A stretch of 64,000 bases of DNA, taken from Rhodococcus sp. SMB37 (lineage in GTDB: Bacteria; Actinomycetota; Actinomycetes; Mycobacteriales; Mycobacteriaceae). Both the position numbers and the translations under genes were made by a program. The notes under the pieces are model-generated. The model saw only the letters and a list, made by a program, of their open reading frames with translations. It made no database searches and had not been told where the DNA came from. Positions 18,602 through 27,302 of this stretch are shown here, piece after piece. Position 1 is the stretch's first letter. Each line of letters starts with the position of its first letter. Location of the stretch: the NCBI RefSeq assembly GCF_004345605.1, contig NZ_SLVY01000018.1:1-64000 (forward strand). Direction: 5' to 3'.

Positions 18602-19780
18602 ATGCGCCCTCTTCGTCACGGCGACCACGGTCCTGCTGTCGCAGAGATCCGGAACACACTGGCCGGATTAGGGTTTCTCCACGGAGGATCAGAAGCCACC
18701 GACGAGTGGGTCGGCTCCGACGTCGTCTTCGATCACGAGCTCGACGGTGCTGTGCGCGCCTTCCAGCAACAGCGTGGTCTGCTCGTCGACGGCATCGTCG
18801 GTCCCGCAACGTATCGGTCGCTGAAAGAAGCGTCGTACCGTCTCGGTGCCCGCACCCTGATCTATCAGTTGTCCGCGCCCCTGTACGGGGACGATGTGGC
18901 GGCGTTGCAGACCCGTCTGCAGGATCTCGGGTTCTACGTGGATCGGGTCGACGGGTATTTCGGCCCCCGAACACACGCCGGACTGAGCTCCTTCCAGAAG
19001 GAGATCGGCCTGGCCCCCGACGGAATATGCGGGCCCGAGACCCTGCGGGCACTCGAGCTACTCGGCACTCGCGTCTCCGGTGGATCGCCGCATGCCATCA
19101 GTGAGGAAGAGATCGTCCGACGGTCCGGGCCTCAGCTCAGCGGCAAGCGGATCGTCATCGACCCGGGCCTCGGGGGCAATCACCACGGGATCGTTCTCCG
19201 CAGCCCGCACGGCACCATCTCCGAGGCCGACATCCTGTGGGATCTCGCCCGCCGACTCGAGGGACGCATGGCGGCGACCGGAATGGAGACATTTCTGTCG
19301 CGGCCGTACCACGCGAACCCCACCGACATCGAGCGCGCCGGTACCTCCAACGCGTTCGGCGCCGACCTGATGATCTCGCTGCGCTGCGATGCGAGTTCGA
19401 ACCCGATGGCAAGCGGAATTGCCAGCTTCCACTACGGCAATTCGCACGGCTCGGAGTCGATGATCGGGCAGGTCCTCACCGGGTACATCCAGCGTGAGAT
19501 AGTCGCGCGCACACCCCTCCAGGACTGCCGCAGCCACGGACGGACCTGGGATCTCCTGCGCCTGACCAACATGCCGACAATTCAGATCGATCTCGGCTAC
19601 CTCACCAACGCACACGACGCCATGGTGCTTGCCGACCCGCGCCATCGCGATACGATCGCCGAGGCAGTACTCATTGCCGTCAAGCGTCTGTATCTGCTCG
19701 GTCAAGACGACCAGCCGACCGGGACGTACACCTTCGCCGAGTTGCTTGCCGAAGAGCTGTCGATCACCGAGACGCGCTGA
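18602..19780 (+). CDS. cwlM: CwlM-type peptidoglycan regulator (inactive N-acetylmuramoyl-L-alanine amidase fold)
   Basis: Protein of 392 residues with two peptidoglycan-binding domains (about 5-70 and 85-150) and an Amidase_3 domain (about 180-380). It has no signal peptide, matching mycobacterial CwlM, a cytoplasmic protein that activates MurA when phosphorylated. The zinc ligands expected of an active amidase are missing. The DPGHGG motif reads DPGLGG, and the S-I/L-H-x-D/N motif reads SLRCDAS. Only the glutamate region (ISEADILWDLA) is retained. ATG 18602 is chosen because conserved sequence begins at LRHGDHGPAVAEIR; an in-frame start at 18548 would add an unlikely tail. Role as MurA regulator is inferred from the family. 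Confidence 0.92.
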   Translation: MRPLRHGDHGPAVAEIRNTLAGLGFLHGGSEATDEWVGSDVVFDHELDGAVRAFQQQRGLLVDGIVGPATYRSLKEASYRLGARTLIYQLSAPLYGDDVAALQTRLQDLGFYVDRVDGYFGPRTHAGLSSFQKEIGLAPDGICGPETLRALELLGTRVSGGSPHAISEEEIVRRSGPQLSGKRIVIDPGLGGNHHGIVLRSPHGTISEADILWDLARRLEGRMAATGMETFLSRPYHANPTDIERAGTSNAFGADLMISLRCDASSNPMASGIASFHYGNSHGSESMIGQVLTGYIQREIVARTPLQDCRSHGRTWDLLRLTNMPTIQIDLGYLTNAHDAMVLADPRHRDTIAEAVLIAVKRLYLLGQDDQPTGTYTFAELLAEELSITETR

Positions 19781-19788
19781 GTCTCACT

Positions 19789-19831
19789 CGACAGGAACGG
19801 GCACCCTCGGTGAGGGTGCCCGTTCCTGTCG
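19789..19831. terminator. Bidirectional terminator between cwlM and the acetyltransferase gene
   Basis: Perfect inverted repeat with 20-base arms and a 3-base loop, lying between the convergent stops at 19780 and 19848. It has no long T-tract on either side, typical of high-GC actinobacterial terminators. Confidence 0.85.
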
Positions 19832-19847
19832 ATCTGGTGCGGAAAAG

Positions 19848-20540
19848 CTACTGCACTCCCACCGTCGTCCGGCCGGCGAAATCCTCGACGGTGATCGACG
19901 CGGCCTCGATCAGTCGATCCAACGCAGCCTCGACCTCTTCCTTCCACCCGTGATCACGGTCGAGTTCGAGCCGCAGGCGCGGGAACCGATGGTGCGGCGC
20001 GACCACGTCGAACCCCATGTCTTCGAGGAAATCGGCGGAGATCATGCACTCGTGAGGGGAGCACGCGTTCGCCGCCGTCGCGGAGGGAGTGTCACCGACT
20101 GCATCGGCCTCGGCATCCGCTCGAATTCCGAACGCTTCGAGCGCACGCACGTTCCGCCGTACGAGATCGTCTACGACGGCACGAATGAGGTCGGTGCCCA
20201 CCTCGAACCCCTCGGCGTGCGGTTCGATCCGCATGGTCGTCAGGAGGATCGCGTCGGCACTCACGGGCGAGGTCGGGAACAGCTGCGCCCGGGGCACCAT
20301 ATTGGGCGGGGCGTAGAACGCGCACGCGGCAACCTTCTCGCCGACCGTCGCTATCTGCGCGCACGACCCCCACTGCAACATGACAGTCGACAGCCACGCT
20401 TCCTTCTCGAACTCGGGGTCCGCGAATCCACGCGCCTCGTCAACGGTGTCGGGGTCCATCTCCCAGAACACGCACCGCCGGGAGTGCCGCGGCAACCGAT
20501 CGATACCACTCAACAAGAGCGGCGTGACTCGTGTCGACAC
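19848..20540 (-). CDS. GNAT-like acetyltransferase family protein (Rv3916c counterpart)
   Basis: Protein of 230 residues found between cwlM and parB in the same place as M. tuberculosis Rv3916c. The central part (LLTTMRIEPHAEGFEVGTDLIRAVVDDLVRR and the following VRALEAFGIR strand) reads like the acetyl-CoA-binding core of a GNAT fold, and the CSPHECMISADFLEDMGF segment fits the C-terminal half. The classical R/Q-x-x-G-x-A loop is not clear, so enzymatic function is uncertain. The start is GTG at 20540, which lies inside a perfect 16-base palindrome. It follows parB by 55 bases on the same strand and may be co-transcribed. Confidence 0.65.
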   Translation of the reverse strand: MSTRVTPLLLSGIDRLPRHSRRCVFWEMDPDTVDEARGFADPEFEKEAWLSTVMLQWGSCAQIATVGEKVAACAFYAPPNMVPRAQLFPTSPVSADAILLTTMRIEPHAEGFEVGTDLIRAVVDDLVRRNVRALEAFGIRADAEADAVGDTPSATAANACSPHECMISADFLEDMGFDVVAPHHRFPRLRLELDRDHGWKEEVEAALDRLIEAASITVEDFAGRTTVGVQ

Positions 20541-20542
20541 GA
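20527..20542. repeat. Perfect palindrome spanning the acetyltransferase start codon
   Basis: CTCGTGTCGACACGAG is a 16-base perfect palindrome covering the GTG start of the minus-strand acetyltransferase gene. It could be an operator or could sequester the start in RNA. No protein is assigned. Confidence 0.5.
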
Positions 20543-20595
20543 GATTCCTTCGCCTCCACCTCTGGTCTAGACAGTCGTCCTGCTCCGGTGGGGAG

Positions 20596-21822
20596 TCAAG
20601 AGGGGTTCTGCTGGGTGCCCAACTTCTGCGATTCCATCAGAGTCACGATGCGCTCGAGATCGTCGACCGAGCCGAACTCCACAACGATCTTGCCTTTCCT
20701 CTTGCCGAGGCTGACGGTGACGCGGGTGTCGAACGACGACGACAGACGTTCGGCGACATCCTGCAAGCCCGGCATCTGGATCGGCTTCCGCCGCGCGGGA
20801 GCCGCTACGTCGGGTGTGCCGGAACGATTCGCGAGAACGACGGCTTCCTCTGTGGCGCGTACCGACATGCCCTCCGCCACAATTCGAGCGGCAAGCACCT
20901 CTTGGGCGTCCGCTCCGGCTTCGAGAGAAAGCAGCGCACGAGCATGGCCGGCCGAGAGCACACCCGCCGCGACACGTCGCTGGACGGCGATCGGGAGTTT
21001 GAGGAGCCGGATCATGTTCGTGACCACCGGACGCGAGCGACCGATGCGTGCGGCGAGTTCCTCGTGAGTGACTTCGAACTCCTCGAGCAACTGTTGATAC
21101 GCGGCGGCCTCTTCGAGCGGGTTGAGCTGCACACGGTGGATGTTCTCGAGGAGCGCGTCGCGGAGGAGCGCGTGGTCCTCGGTATCGCGGACGATCGCGG
21201 CGATTGTCGGCAGCTCGGCCTGCTGAGCGGCACGCCAACGCCGCTCGCCCATGATGAGCTGGAACCGGTCGCCGTCGATCCGACGCACGACGATCGGCTG
21301 CATGAGCCCGAACTCGCGAATCGAGTGCACGAGCTCGCCCAGTGCTTCTTCGTCGAAGACCTGCCGCGGTTGCTTCGGATTCTGCTCGATGCGGTCGATC
21401 GGGATCTCGAGGTACACCGCCCCGGTGGGGGAGGGGAGGGGTTCGTTCGTGTCCGACTTCTCCGACGCTGTCGTCTCCGTACCCGAAGTGGTCGATTCGG
21501 GGTCGGTCGATTCTGCAATTCCGTTCGGGGCCTGCTTGCCGTCGCCGATGATCACATCGGCCGCTGCGGTCCCGAGGCCGGACGGCGAGATCTTCATGCC
21601 GGAGGTTCCGCCTGGCCGTCGCGTGAGCGTCGTCTTGATCAGTGGTGACTTTCTCGCGGAAGCGGGCGCAGTTACCCCCTCAGCGTCGGACTGCGCCGAG
21701 GTGTCCGTCTTCGTTGCGGCACCCGTAGCTGCTGCAGCATCGTCGGGTGTCTCGACAGGCGGGCCCGTCGGGATCAATGCCGCCAAACCTCGCCCGAGTC
21801 CACCCTTACGTGTCGCGCTCAT
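20596..21822 (-). CDS. parB: Chromosome partitioning protein ParB
   Basis: CTP-dependent DNA clamp that loads at parS and spreads to organise the origin. 408 residues. After a Pro/Ser/Thr/Ala-rich N-terminal region of about 140 residues come the [18 protein letters not shown] segment and the CTP-binding GERRWRAAQ motif. The parS-recognising helix-turn-helix ([20 protein letters not shown]) and the C-terminal dimerisation segment follow. The first residues [18 protein letters not shown] are the conserved ParA-interacting start. Its ATG overlaps the parA stop by four bases (ATGA). Confidence 0.97.
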   Translation of the reverse strand: MSATRKGGLGRGLAALIPTGPPVETPDDAAAATGAATKTDTSAQSDAEGVTAPASARKSPLIKTTLTRRPGGTSGMKISPSGLGTAAADVIIGDGKQAPNGIAESTDPESTTSGTETTASEKSDTNEPLPSPTGAVYLEIPIDRIEQNPKQPRQVFDEEALGELVHSIREFGLMQPIVVRRIDGDRFQLIMGERRWRAAQQAELPTIAAIVRDTEDHALLRDALLENIHRVQLNPLEEAAAYQQLLEEFEVTHEELAARIGRSRPVVTNMIRLLKLPIAVQRRVAAGVLSAGHARALLSLEAGADAQEVLAARIVAEGMSVRATEEAVVLANRSGTPDVAAPARRKPIQMPGLQDVAERLSSSFDTRVTVSLGKRKGKIVVEFGSVDDLERIVTLMESQKLGTQQNPS

Positions 21823-22793
21823 CGGTTCCCCTGATTGTCCTGAAGCCCACGTGCCGCCAATTCACGCCCTGCGTCGAGATAACTCATTGCACCGCGCGAA
21901 CCTGGATCGTAGTCGAGAACCGTCGTCCCGTACCCGGGAGCCTCGGAGACTTTCACGCTGCGTGGTATCACCGATCGGAGGACTGCGTCGCCGAAGTGCT
22001 GACGGACCTCGGCCGCGACCTGATCCGCGAGCTTGGTTCGGCCGTCGTACATCGTCAGGAGAACGGTCGACACATGCAGCGCAGGGTTGAGGTGCGACTG
22101 GACGAGCTCAATATTGCGGAGAAGCTGGCCGACACCTTCGAGTGCGTAGTACTCGCACTGGATGGGAATGAGGACTTCCTTCGCAGCGACGAGTGCGTTC
22201 ACCGTGAGCAGTCCCAGCGACGGCGGGCAGTCGATGATGATGTAGTCGTAGTCGCGGTCGCCGAGGGCTTCCTTGGTAACTGCGTTTCGGAGCCTGTTCT
22301 CGCGGGCCACCATCGAGACGAGTTCGATCTCGGCACCCGCAAGATCGATCGTCGCCGGGATGCAGAAGAGTCGTTCACTGTGCGGACTCTGCTGCACCGC
22401 CTCCGCGGCAGCTACCTCACCCAGCAGGATCTCGTAACTCGACGCGATGCCGGAGTGGTGCGGCACTCCCAATGCCGTACTCGCGTTGCCCTGGGGATCG
22501 AGGTCGATGACGAGGACGGTGAGTCCTTGGACCGCGAGGGCAGCGGCGAGGTTGACGGCGGTAGTGGTCTTGCCGACTCCGCCCTTCTGGTTCGCAATCG
22601 TGAGGACGCGGCGTTCGCGCGGCTTGGGGAGCGCATTCGCCTCACTCGGGTGCAGAACCTGACTCGCGCGATGAGCAGCCGCACCGATCGGGGTATCCAT
22701 CGACGGGAAGCTGTCGACGGGAACCGGAAAGAAATCGTCTTCGCTTACGGCCTCGGTTTCACGTGAAACAGCGGATTCAGATCCACCCGACAT
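21819..22793 (-). CDS. parA: Chromosome partitioning ATPase ParA
   Basis: Walker-type ATPase (MinD/ParA family) that drives ParB-origin complexes apart, 324 residues. The deviant Walker [10 protein letters not shown] is in [18 protein letters not shown], with [15 protein letters not shown] and [19 protein letters not shown] following. ATG 22793 has AAGGAG six bases upstream; the in-frame start at 22922 is not supported. A perfect parS 14-mer lies inside its own N-terminal coding sequence (22756-22769), encoding V-S-R-E-T. Confidence 0.97.
   Translation of the reverse strand: MSGGSESAVSRETEAVSEDDFFPVPVDSFPSMDTPIGAAAHRASQVLHPSEANALPKPRERRVLTIANQKGGVGKTTTAVNLAAALAVQGLTVLVIDLDPQGNASTALGVPHHSGIASSYEILLGEVAAAEAVQQSPHSERLFCIPATIDLAGAEIELVSMVARENRLRNAVTKEALGDRDYDYIIIDCPPSLGLLTVNALVAAKEVLIPIQCEYYALEGVGQLLRNIELVQSHLNPALHVSTVLLTMYDGRTKLADQVAAEVRQHFGDAVLRSVIPRSVKVSEAPGYGTTVLDYDPGSRGAMSYLDAGRELAARGLQDNQGNR
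22756..22769. promoter_or_regulatory. parS site 1 (inside parA)
   Basis: Perfect palindrome GTTTCACGTGAAAC, the core of the consensus ParB-loading site TGTTTCACGTGAAACA; the 16-mer context differs only at the first base. Located within codons 10-15 of parA. Confidence 0.93.
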
Positions 22794-23023
22794 AGAACGC
22801 TCCTTAAACGTAGACCCGCTCGGTTCGCACGCTACATCCTTCACGCGTCCGATACTCACTATGCACGGCGGTGACAGACGACGACGTGGACTCGCAAGGG
22901 TGATGCTCGAGCTGGGATCCATGAACGTGCGCCCCTTACACGTCTCGCGTATCCACTTCTCCGCTCGCGAACAAGTATGTCAAAAGAATTCTCGGAGGCA
23001 CCGTCGACACCTCGTAGGTTCAC

Positions 23024-23037
23024 GTTTCACGTGAAAC
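23024..23037. promoter_or_regulatory. parS site 2
   Basis: Perfect GTTTCACGTGAAAC core, with matching A on the right flank. It is the left-most of three parS sites packed in 83 bases. Confidence 0.95.
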
Positions 23038-23049
23038 ACGGACCCGATT

Positions 23050-23063
23050 GTTTCACGTGAAAC
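23050..23063. promoter_or_regulatory. parS site 3
   Basis: Perfect GTTTCACGTGAAAC core with the consensus T on the left flank, 26 bases from site 2 (start to start). Confidence 0.95.
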
Positions 23064-23092
23064 GTGAACGAAGAGGGCCGTCGCGCTGCTTC

Positions 23093-23106
23093 GTTTCACG
23101 TGAAAC
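23093..23106. promoter_or_regulatory. parS site 4
   Basis: Perfect GTTTCACGTGAAAC core with right-flank A, 43 bases from site 3. Confidence 0.95.
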
Positions 23107-23398
23107 ATCACCCCGCGAGACCTGGCCGGGCGGGATCCGATCTGATCGCAATTCGACGCAGCGGACGGACGAAACTTATTGCAACGCAACACTATTTGAA
23201 TCAATTATCCCGAACAGGGTTATTCGGCAACGTATTTCATCGAATTGCAACAATCCGACGAGACGTGGGCACTGCAACCGTCACTGTGACGAAACCACCT
23301 TGGGTATCCCGTCGCCCGCCTGCAAGGCCGATTTTCTTCACAATCGGACTCGAGTACCACCGCATTCGACTCCTGCGATTCCCTTCCCACTCGAGCGC

Positions 23399-23437
23399 AA
23401 AGAAAAACCCCTCCACTCCGACGGGGAAGGGGAGGGG
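23399..23437 (-). terminator. Rho-independent terminator of rsmG
   Basis: Read on the minus strand, a CCCCTCC...GGAGGGG stem is followed directly by a T-rich run (TTTTTCTTT). It lies 30 bases beyond the rsmG stop; parS site 5 sits between the stop codon and this hairpin. Confidence 0.75.
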
Positions 23438-23448
23438 CTCGGTCACAC

Positions 23449-23462
23449 GTTTCACGTGAAAC
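23449..23462. promoter_or_regulatory. parS site 5 (between rsmG stop and its terminator)
   Basis: Perfect GTTTCACGTGAAAC core immediately downstream of the rsmG stop codon at 23466, so it should be transcribed as part of the rsmG 3' end. Confidence 0.95.
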
Positions 23463-23465
23463 TGC

Positions 23466-24143
23466 TCATCGCTTGCGACGTCGCTGCGGCTTCGCAATCC
23501 GTTCGGCTTTCACCACGAGTGTTGGAACCTCGAGAAGATCGGCACCGCACTCGAGCACCTCGAGGTTGCCTGCGCCGAGCTTTGCGAGCTCGGCGCGATC
23601 GCGATCGATTTCTTCGGCAGCGGAACTTCCCTTGAGTGCGAGCATTCGCCCACCCTCATGGATGAGCGGCAGCGACCACTTGGCGAGTTTGGCGAGAGGA
23701 GCCACCGCCCGCGAGGTCACTACATCGGCGCCGCCCGCTTCCTGAACCACACCGGGCTGCTCGGCACGGCCGCGCACCACGAGCACGTTCCCCAGTCCGT
23801 GTGTCTCGACGAACTCCGCGAGATACACCGAACGTCGCAGCAACGGCTCGACAAGTGTGACTCGAAGATCGGGGCGGGCGATGGCGAGCGGAATCCCCGG
23901 AAGGCCGGCGCCACTTCCGACATCGACAACCCGCTCGTCCTCTTCGATCAACTCACCGAGCACGCCGCAGTTGAGGATGTGCCGCTCCCATAACCGCGGT
24001 ACCTCGCGGGGCCCGATGAGTCCGCGTTCGACGCCGTCCGTCGACAACGACTCGTGGTAGCGCTGCGCAAGGTCGAATCGGTTGCCGAAGACACGGTGAG
24101 CAATTGCGAGAAGGTCGGACTCTTCGTGTTCCACGTGAAACAT
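23466..24143 (-). CDS. rsmG: 16S rRNA (guanine-N7)-methyltransferase RsmG
   Basis: SAM-dependent methyltransferase of 225 residues that modifies G527 (E. coli numbering) of 16S rRNA; loss of the family enzyme gives low-level streptomycin resistance. The SAM site [18 protein letters not shown] (about residue 70) and [14 protein letters not shown] are diagnostic, preceded by [15 protein letters not shown] 24143 sits inside a near-perfect parS (24127-24142), which encodes the F-H-V-E-H start. It is in the standard parA/rsmG/jag/yidC order. Confidence 0.96.
   Translation of the reverse strand: MFHVEHEESDLLAIAHRVFGNRFDLAQRYHESLSTDGVERGLIGPREVPRLWERHILNCGVLGELIEEDERVVDVGSGAGLPGIPLAIARPDLRVTLVEPLLRRSVYLAEFVETHGLGNVLVVRGRAEQPGVVQEAGGADVVTSRAVAPLAKLAKWSLPLIHEGGRMLALKGSSAAEEIDRDRAELAKLGAGNLEVLECGADLLEVPTLVVKAERIAKPQRRRKR
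24127..24142. promoter_or_regulatory. Near-consensus parS over the rsmG start
   Basis: TGTTCCACGTGAAACA differs from the 16-base parS consensus at one position (C for T at position 5). It overlaps codons 1-6 of rsmG. ParB affinity should be lower than for the perfect copies. Confidence 0.7.
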
Positions 24144-24205
24144 CCTCTCCCGTAGACAGGTAGTGCAACAAACGGTGGTCCAACCCGTGGCGCCTACCGA
24201 TGAAA

Positions 24206-24237
24206 AAGAGGAGCCCGGGCCGGCCCGGGCTCCTCTT
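24206..24237 (-). terminator. Terminator after jag
   Basis: Perfect 16-base-arm palindrome AAGAGGAGCCCGGGCC and its complement, followed on the minus strand by T residues (TTTTTCATC). It lies between the jag stop at 24252 and the rsmG start. Confidence 0.85.
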
Positions 24238-24251
24238 CGATCAGCTGTTGA

Positions 24252-24794
24252 TCAGTCTCGGATGATGACGACTCGCCGATTTGGCTCAGCGCCTTCACTC
24301 TCGCTGGACACGCCGTCGATCTGGGCGACGGCGTCGTGAACGATCTTGCGCTCGAACGGCGTCATGGGGGTCAACTCCTCGCGCTCACCCGAGTCGAGAA
24401 CCCGCTTCGCGGCCGACGTTCCGAGAGCACTCAGTTCCGAACGCTTACCTGCGCGCCAGCCGGCAACATCGAGCATCAGCTTGCTGCGTTCGCCGGTGGC
24501 CTGCTGCACTGCCAGTCGCGTGAGTTCCTGGAGCGCGTCCAGAACCTCGCCGCTCCGCCCCACCAGTTTGGACAGATCCTTGCCACCGTCGATGCTGACC
24601 ACAGCACGGTCACCCTCGACGTCCAGGTCGATGTCGCCATCGAAGTCGAGTACGTCCAGCAACTGTTCGAGGTAGTCGCCGGCGATCTCGCCCTCTTCGA
24701 TCAGATCATCGTCATCGTCCGCGTCGAGTTCTGCGTCCCGCGGCTCGGTAATCACCTCGAGGTCCTCCTGTGCCTTGTCCAGGTCACTGGCCAT
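24252..24794 (-). CDS. jag: Jag/SpoIIIJ-associated KH-R3H RNA-binding protein
   Basis: Single-stranded nucleic-acid-binding protein of 180 residues encoded next to yidC, as in most Gram-positive bacteria. An acidic N-terminus (residues 15-45, Asp/Glu-rich) precedes a KH-like domain (DGDIDLDVEGDRAVVSI, then the G-x-x-G-type loop LVGRSGEVLDALQEL). The R3H part follows (LTPMTPFERKIVHDAVAQ). The separate Jag-N domain of firmicute Jag is absent. ATG 24794 is chosen over 24902; it is 22 bases after the yidC stop. Role in envelope biogenesis or RNA binding is known only from relatives. Confidence 0.9.
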   Translation of the reverse strand: MASDLDKAQEDLEVITEPRDAELDADDDDDLIEEGEIAGDYLEQLLDVLDFDGDIDLDVEGDRAVVSIDGGKDLSKLVGRSGEVLDALQELTRLAVQQATGERSKLMLDVAGWRAGKRSELSALGTSAAKRVLDSGEREELTPMTPFERKIVHDAVAQIDGVSSESEGAEPNRRVVIIRD

Positions 24795-24816
24795 ATTCAG
24801 CTCTCTTCTACTTCGG

Positions 24817-25929
24817 TCAGCGCCGCTTGCGCTTGGAGTTCTTGGGGCGGCTGCCGGGCTTCGGTGTACTCGGACCGGAAGCCTTCCCGGTGCCCTGGGC
24901 ATCCGACTTCTTCAGCGACACATCTCCGGTCTGCGCCGTGGTGTCGTCATTCGAGGAATCCTCGGACGCAGGTTCGGCATCCGCGCCTGCAGCAGCTGCG
25001 GCGCCGCCCTTCTTCTTGTTCTTCGTCGGGCGTGCCCCCGGCTTGGGTGCGTTCTCGTTCCGGCGTGCGAGTGCTGCCTGACGCTTCTCTTCTTCCTCAT
25101 GATCGATCTTGCGGAAGACGAGGTGCTGCTGACCGTAGGTCCAGACGTTGTTGCTCACCCAGTACAGAAGGATCGCGATGGGAAGGAACGGGCCGCCGAC
25201 CATCACGCCGAGTGGGAACACATACAGCGCGAGTTTGTTCATGATTGCGGCCTGAGGAGCAGCCGCAGCCTGTGCGCTCTGCCTCGCCACCGATGCACGT
25301 GAGTTGAAGTGCGTGGCGATACCCGCGATCACCATGAGCGGGATGGCCACCACCGCGATATCCAACCGCGACGGCAGGTCACCACCGTCGACGGTGAAGG
25401 CCTGAAGCGATTCCATCGGCTGGGTGATCCACGACGAGATCGGCGCATTGAAGATACGGGCGCTGAGGAACGACTGGACGTCGTCCGGGCTGAAAGCGTA
25501 GTTGCCGAGCTGCGCGTTCTCCTCGGGTGTCAGACCGAGCTGACCGAACCCCGTCCCCGTCCGGTTGAACGAGCGCAGCACGTGGAAGAGACCGATGAAC
25601 ACCGGTACCTGCAGCAACATCGGCAGGCAACCCATCAGCGGGTTGAAGCCGTGCTCCTTCTGCAGCTTCTGCATCTCGGTTGCTTGCCGCTGACGATCGT
25701 TCGAGTACTTCTTCTGCAGCGCCTTGATCTGCGGCTGCAGTTCCTGCATCTGGCGCGTCGTGCGCACCTGCTTCACGAACGGCTTGTACAGGATGGCGCG
25801 GAGTGTGAAGACGAGGAACACCACGGACAGGGTCCACGTGAGCCCACTGTCGGGCGCCAACACAAACGAGAAGGCTTTGTGCCAGACCCAGAGGATCCAG
25901 GACACGGGATAGTAGATGAAGTCGAGCAC
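24817..25929 (-). CDS. yidC: Membrane protein insertase YidC
   Basis: Inserts and folds inner-membrane proteins, alone or with SecYEG. 370 residues, starting at GTG 25929 behind GAGGAG. The hydrophobic helices flank the conserved cytoplasmic loop ([20 protein letters not shown]) and the [21 protein letters not shown] helix. The last two helices end in [16 protein letters not shown]. The C-terminal tail of about 100 residues is Lys/Arg/Ala-rich and probably binds ribosomes. It lacks the large periplasmic domain of Gram-negative YidC. Confidence 0.96.
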   Translation of the reverse strand: MLDFIYYPVSWILWVWHKAFSFVLAPDSGLTWTLSVVFLVFTLRAILYKPFVKQVRTTRQMQELQPQIKALQKKYSNDRQRQATEMQKLQKEHGFNPLMGCLPMLLQVPVFIGLFHVLRSFNRTGTGFGQLGLTPEENAQLGNYAFSPDDVQSFLSARIFNAPISSWITQPMESLQAFTVDGGDLPSRLDIAVVAIPLMVIAGIATHFNSRASVARQSAQAAAAPQAAIMNKLALYVFPLGVMVGGPFLPIAILLYWVSNNVWTYGQQHLVFRKIDHEEEEKRQAALARRNENAPKPGARPTKNKKKGGAAAAAGADAEPASEDSSNDDTTAQTGDVSLKKSDAQGTGKASGPSTPKPGSRPKNSKRKRR

Positions 25930-26001
25930 GGCTCTAGGTACTCCTCTGGTCGTCCATGATCGCCACGCAGCGGCGTCGGTCTCAGGTCTTGAAGTCGCCG
26001 C

Positions 26002-26292
26002 TCAGGTACCCGCTGGGGAATGTCGGTGTCGGCGCTCCGGCACCGGATCCCAACCACCAGGGTGCCAGGGTCCACATTTGAGCAGTCTCACAGCCGTCAG
26101 AACCGAACCGACGACGACACCCCGCGTCCGAAGCGCATCCACTGCGTATTCGCTGCACGTAGGAAAGAATCGGCAGGTCGGCATCCGGGTGGGCGACACG
26201 TAGACGCGATAGAGCTCGATACAGAAGATCAATGCCCGAGACGGCGCAGTGCGGACAGACCGCAGCGCAACACTCCACCCGGGTGAGCTCAC
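26002..26292 (-). CDS. yidD: Membrane protein insertion efficiency factor YidD
   Basis: Small amphipathic accessory protein of 96 residues that helps YidC-dependent insertion. The family core RVYVSPTRMPTCRFFPTCSEYAVDAL with its three cysteines and the LLKCGPWHPGGWDPVP tail are present. Its GTG start overlaps the rnpA TGA (GTGA), so it is coupled to rnpA. The distance to yidC is 72 bases. Confidence 0.94.
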   Translation of the reverse strand: MSSPGWSVALRSVRTAPSRALIFCIELYRVYVSPTRMPTCRFFPTCSEYAVDALRTRGVVVGSVLTAVRLLKCGPWHPGGWDPVPERRHRHSPAGT

Positions 26293-26666
26293 TGCCGCCC
26301 CTCGCTCTCGAGAACCCCGAGCCGCGTCAATCCGGAGCGGACCTGCCGCTCGAGATCGCAGGATTCGGCGGTGGCTGCTCCCGGCAGCGCACGCAACACC
26401 ACATCGGTACCTTCAGGAATCGACTCGACGAGCTCGACGCAGATATGACGAAGCCGGCGCGCGACTCGATGTCGAATCACCGCCGGCCCGACAGCCTTGC
26501 TCACGACGAGTCCGAAACGAGGACCGTCGACACCACTCACCACGAAATCCGGCTGCTCCCGCTGTAAGGCGTGGACAACCAGATCTCGGCGCCCCTGACG
26601 ACGACCACGACGAACGGCTTCGGAGAAGTCCGAACGGCGCCGCAATCGATACGGCTCAGGTAACAC
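26289..26666 (-). CDS. rnpA: Ribonuclease P protein component
   Basis: Protein subunit of RNase P, which helps the catalytic RNA mature tRNA 5' ends. 125 residues, strongly basic. The conserved opening RLRRRSDFSEAVRRGRR and the RNR-type motif (VIRHRVARRLRHI) are visible. It starts 21 bases after the rpmH stop, giving the universal rpmH-rnpA pair. Confidence 0.95.
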   Translation of the reverse strand: MLPEPYRLRRRSDFSEAVRRGRRQGRRDLVVHALQREQPDFVVSGVDGPRFGLVVSKAVGPAVIRHRVARRLRHICVELVESIPEGTDVVLRALPGAATAESCDLERQVRSGLTRLGVLESEGRQ

Positions 26667-26687
26667 CCCGAGCTCCCGGTAACGGGA

Positions 26688-26831
26688 TCAGGCGGTGAGG
26701 GAAGCGCGGCCCTTGCGGCGACGCGCTGTCACGATGGCGCGGCCCGCACGGGTCCGCATCCGGAGACGGAAGCCGTGAACGCGCGCGCGGCGTCGGTTGT
26801 TCGGCTGGAACGTCCGCTTGCCCTTGGCCAC
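26688..26831 (-). CDS. rpmH: 50S ribosomal protein L34
   Basis: Ribosomal protein of 47 residues, nearly all conserved: [20 protein letters not shown], then [20 protein letters not shown]. The start is GTG at 26831 with GAGGAG about eight bases upstream; the longer open frame to 26924 is not real. It is the first gene of the minus-strand block leading away from dnaA. Confidence 0.97.
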   Translation of the reverse strand: MAKGKRTFQPNNRRRARVHGFRLRMRTRAGRAIVTARRRKGRASLTA

Positions 26832-27302
26832 GGTCAACACTCCTCGATAATCTGCGGCACCAGGAGGCGCCATTGGTCCAACGTTTACGGAATTTCGCAT
26901 GACCCGCGCGCTGTGACACAGCACGGACCAGCCACTGCAGTACGAGTGACTGTTCGAGGCTACTCGGGTCCGGGCGCGAAATCAAACCGCGACGGTGCGG
27001 ATCGCGCAACCCGACACGCCGATCCGAATTTCACCGATCCGCCCCGAGATCCCACGTGACTACCGTCACTGTGCGGTACGCTGCCCACATGGCGTCGAGG
27101 GGGATCGCTGCCACCCGGCTATCGTGTGCCACGCTGGGTTCACGAGTAGCCACCGCAGCCGGCTTTCGCCGATGACATATGCGGTTGCACTCTGCACACA
27201 ACTCGAGCATTCATCCCCAGCCCGACCGGGCGGTTTCCCCTGGTTGTCCACACCTGTGGATAATCATGTGGAAATCCGGTCGACTCTGTGGGAGGAAGCT
27301 TC
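26832..27302. other. rpmH-dnaA intergenic region
   Basis: About 470 bases holding the divergent promoters of rpmH-rnpA and dnaA. Near dnaA are the two convergent DnaA boxes at 27244-27263 and a weaker match TGTGGAAAT (27267-27275). A 13-base palindrome GCTGTGACACAGC lies at 26910-26922, close to rpmH. No gene is supported here. Confidence 0.75.
27244..27263. promoter_or_regulatory. Two convergent DnaA boxes upstream of dnaA
   Basis: TTGTCCACA (27244-27252) and, two bases later, TGTGGATAA (27255-27263, the reverse of TTATCCACA). They form a near-palindrome about 40 bases before the dnaA start and fit autoregulation of dnaA by DnaA. Confidence 0.85.

Larger units (their letters stand above)
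22794..23465. other. parA-rsmG intergenic region with parS cluster
   Basis: About 670 bases without a supported gene. It holds four perfect parS copies (23024, 23050, 23093, 23449), the parA promoter and Shine-Dalgarno, and the rsmG terminator. Open frames here (for example 23048-23635) start inside a parS or overlap rsmG antisense and have no family features. Local AT content around 23170-23230 is higher than the surroundings. Confidence 0.8.

Noticed and set aside
23048-23635. 195-codon open frame in the parA-rsmG gap
   Set aside because: It begins inside a parS site, runs into rsmG antisense and has no recognisable features.
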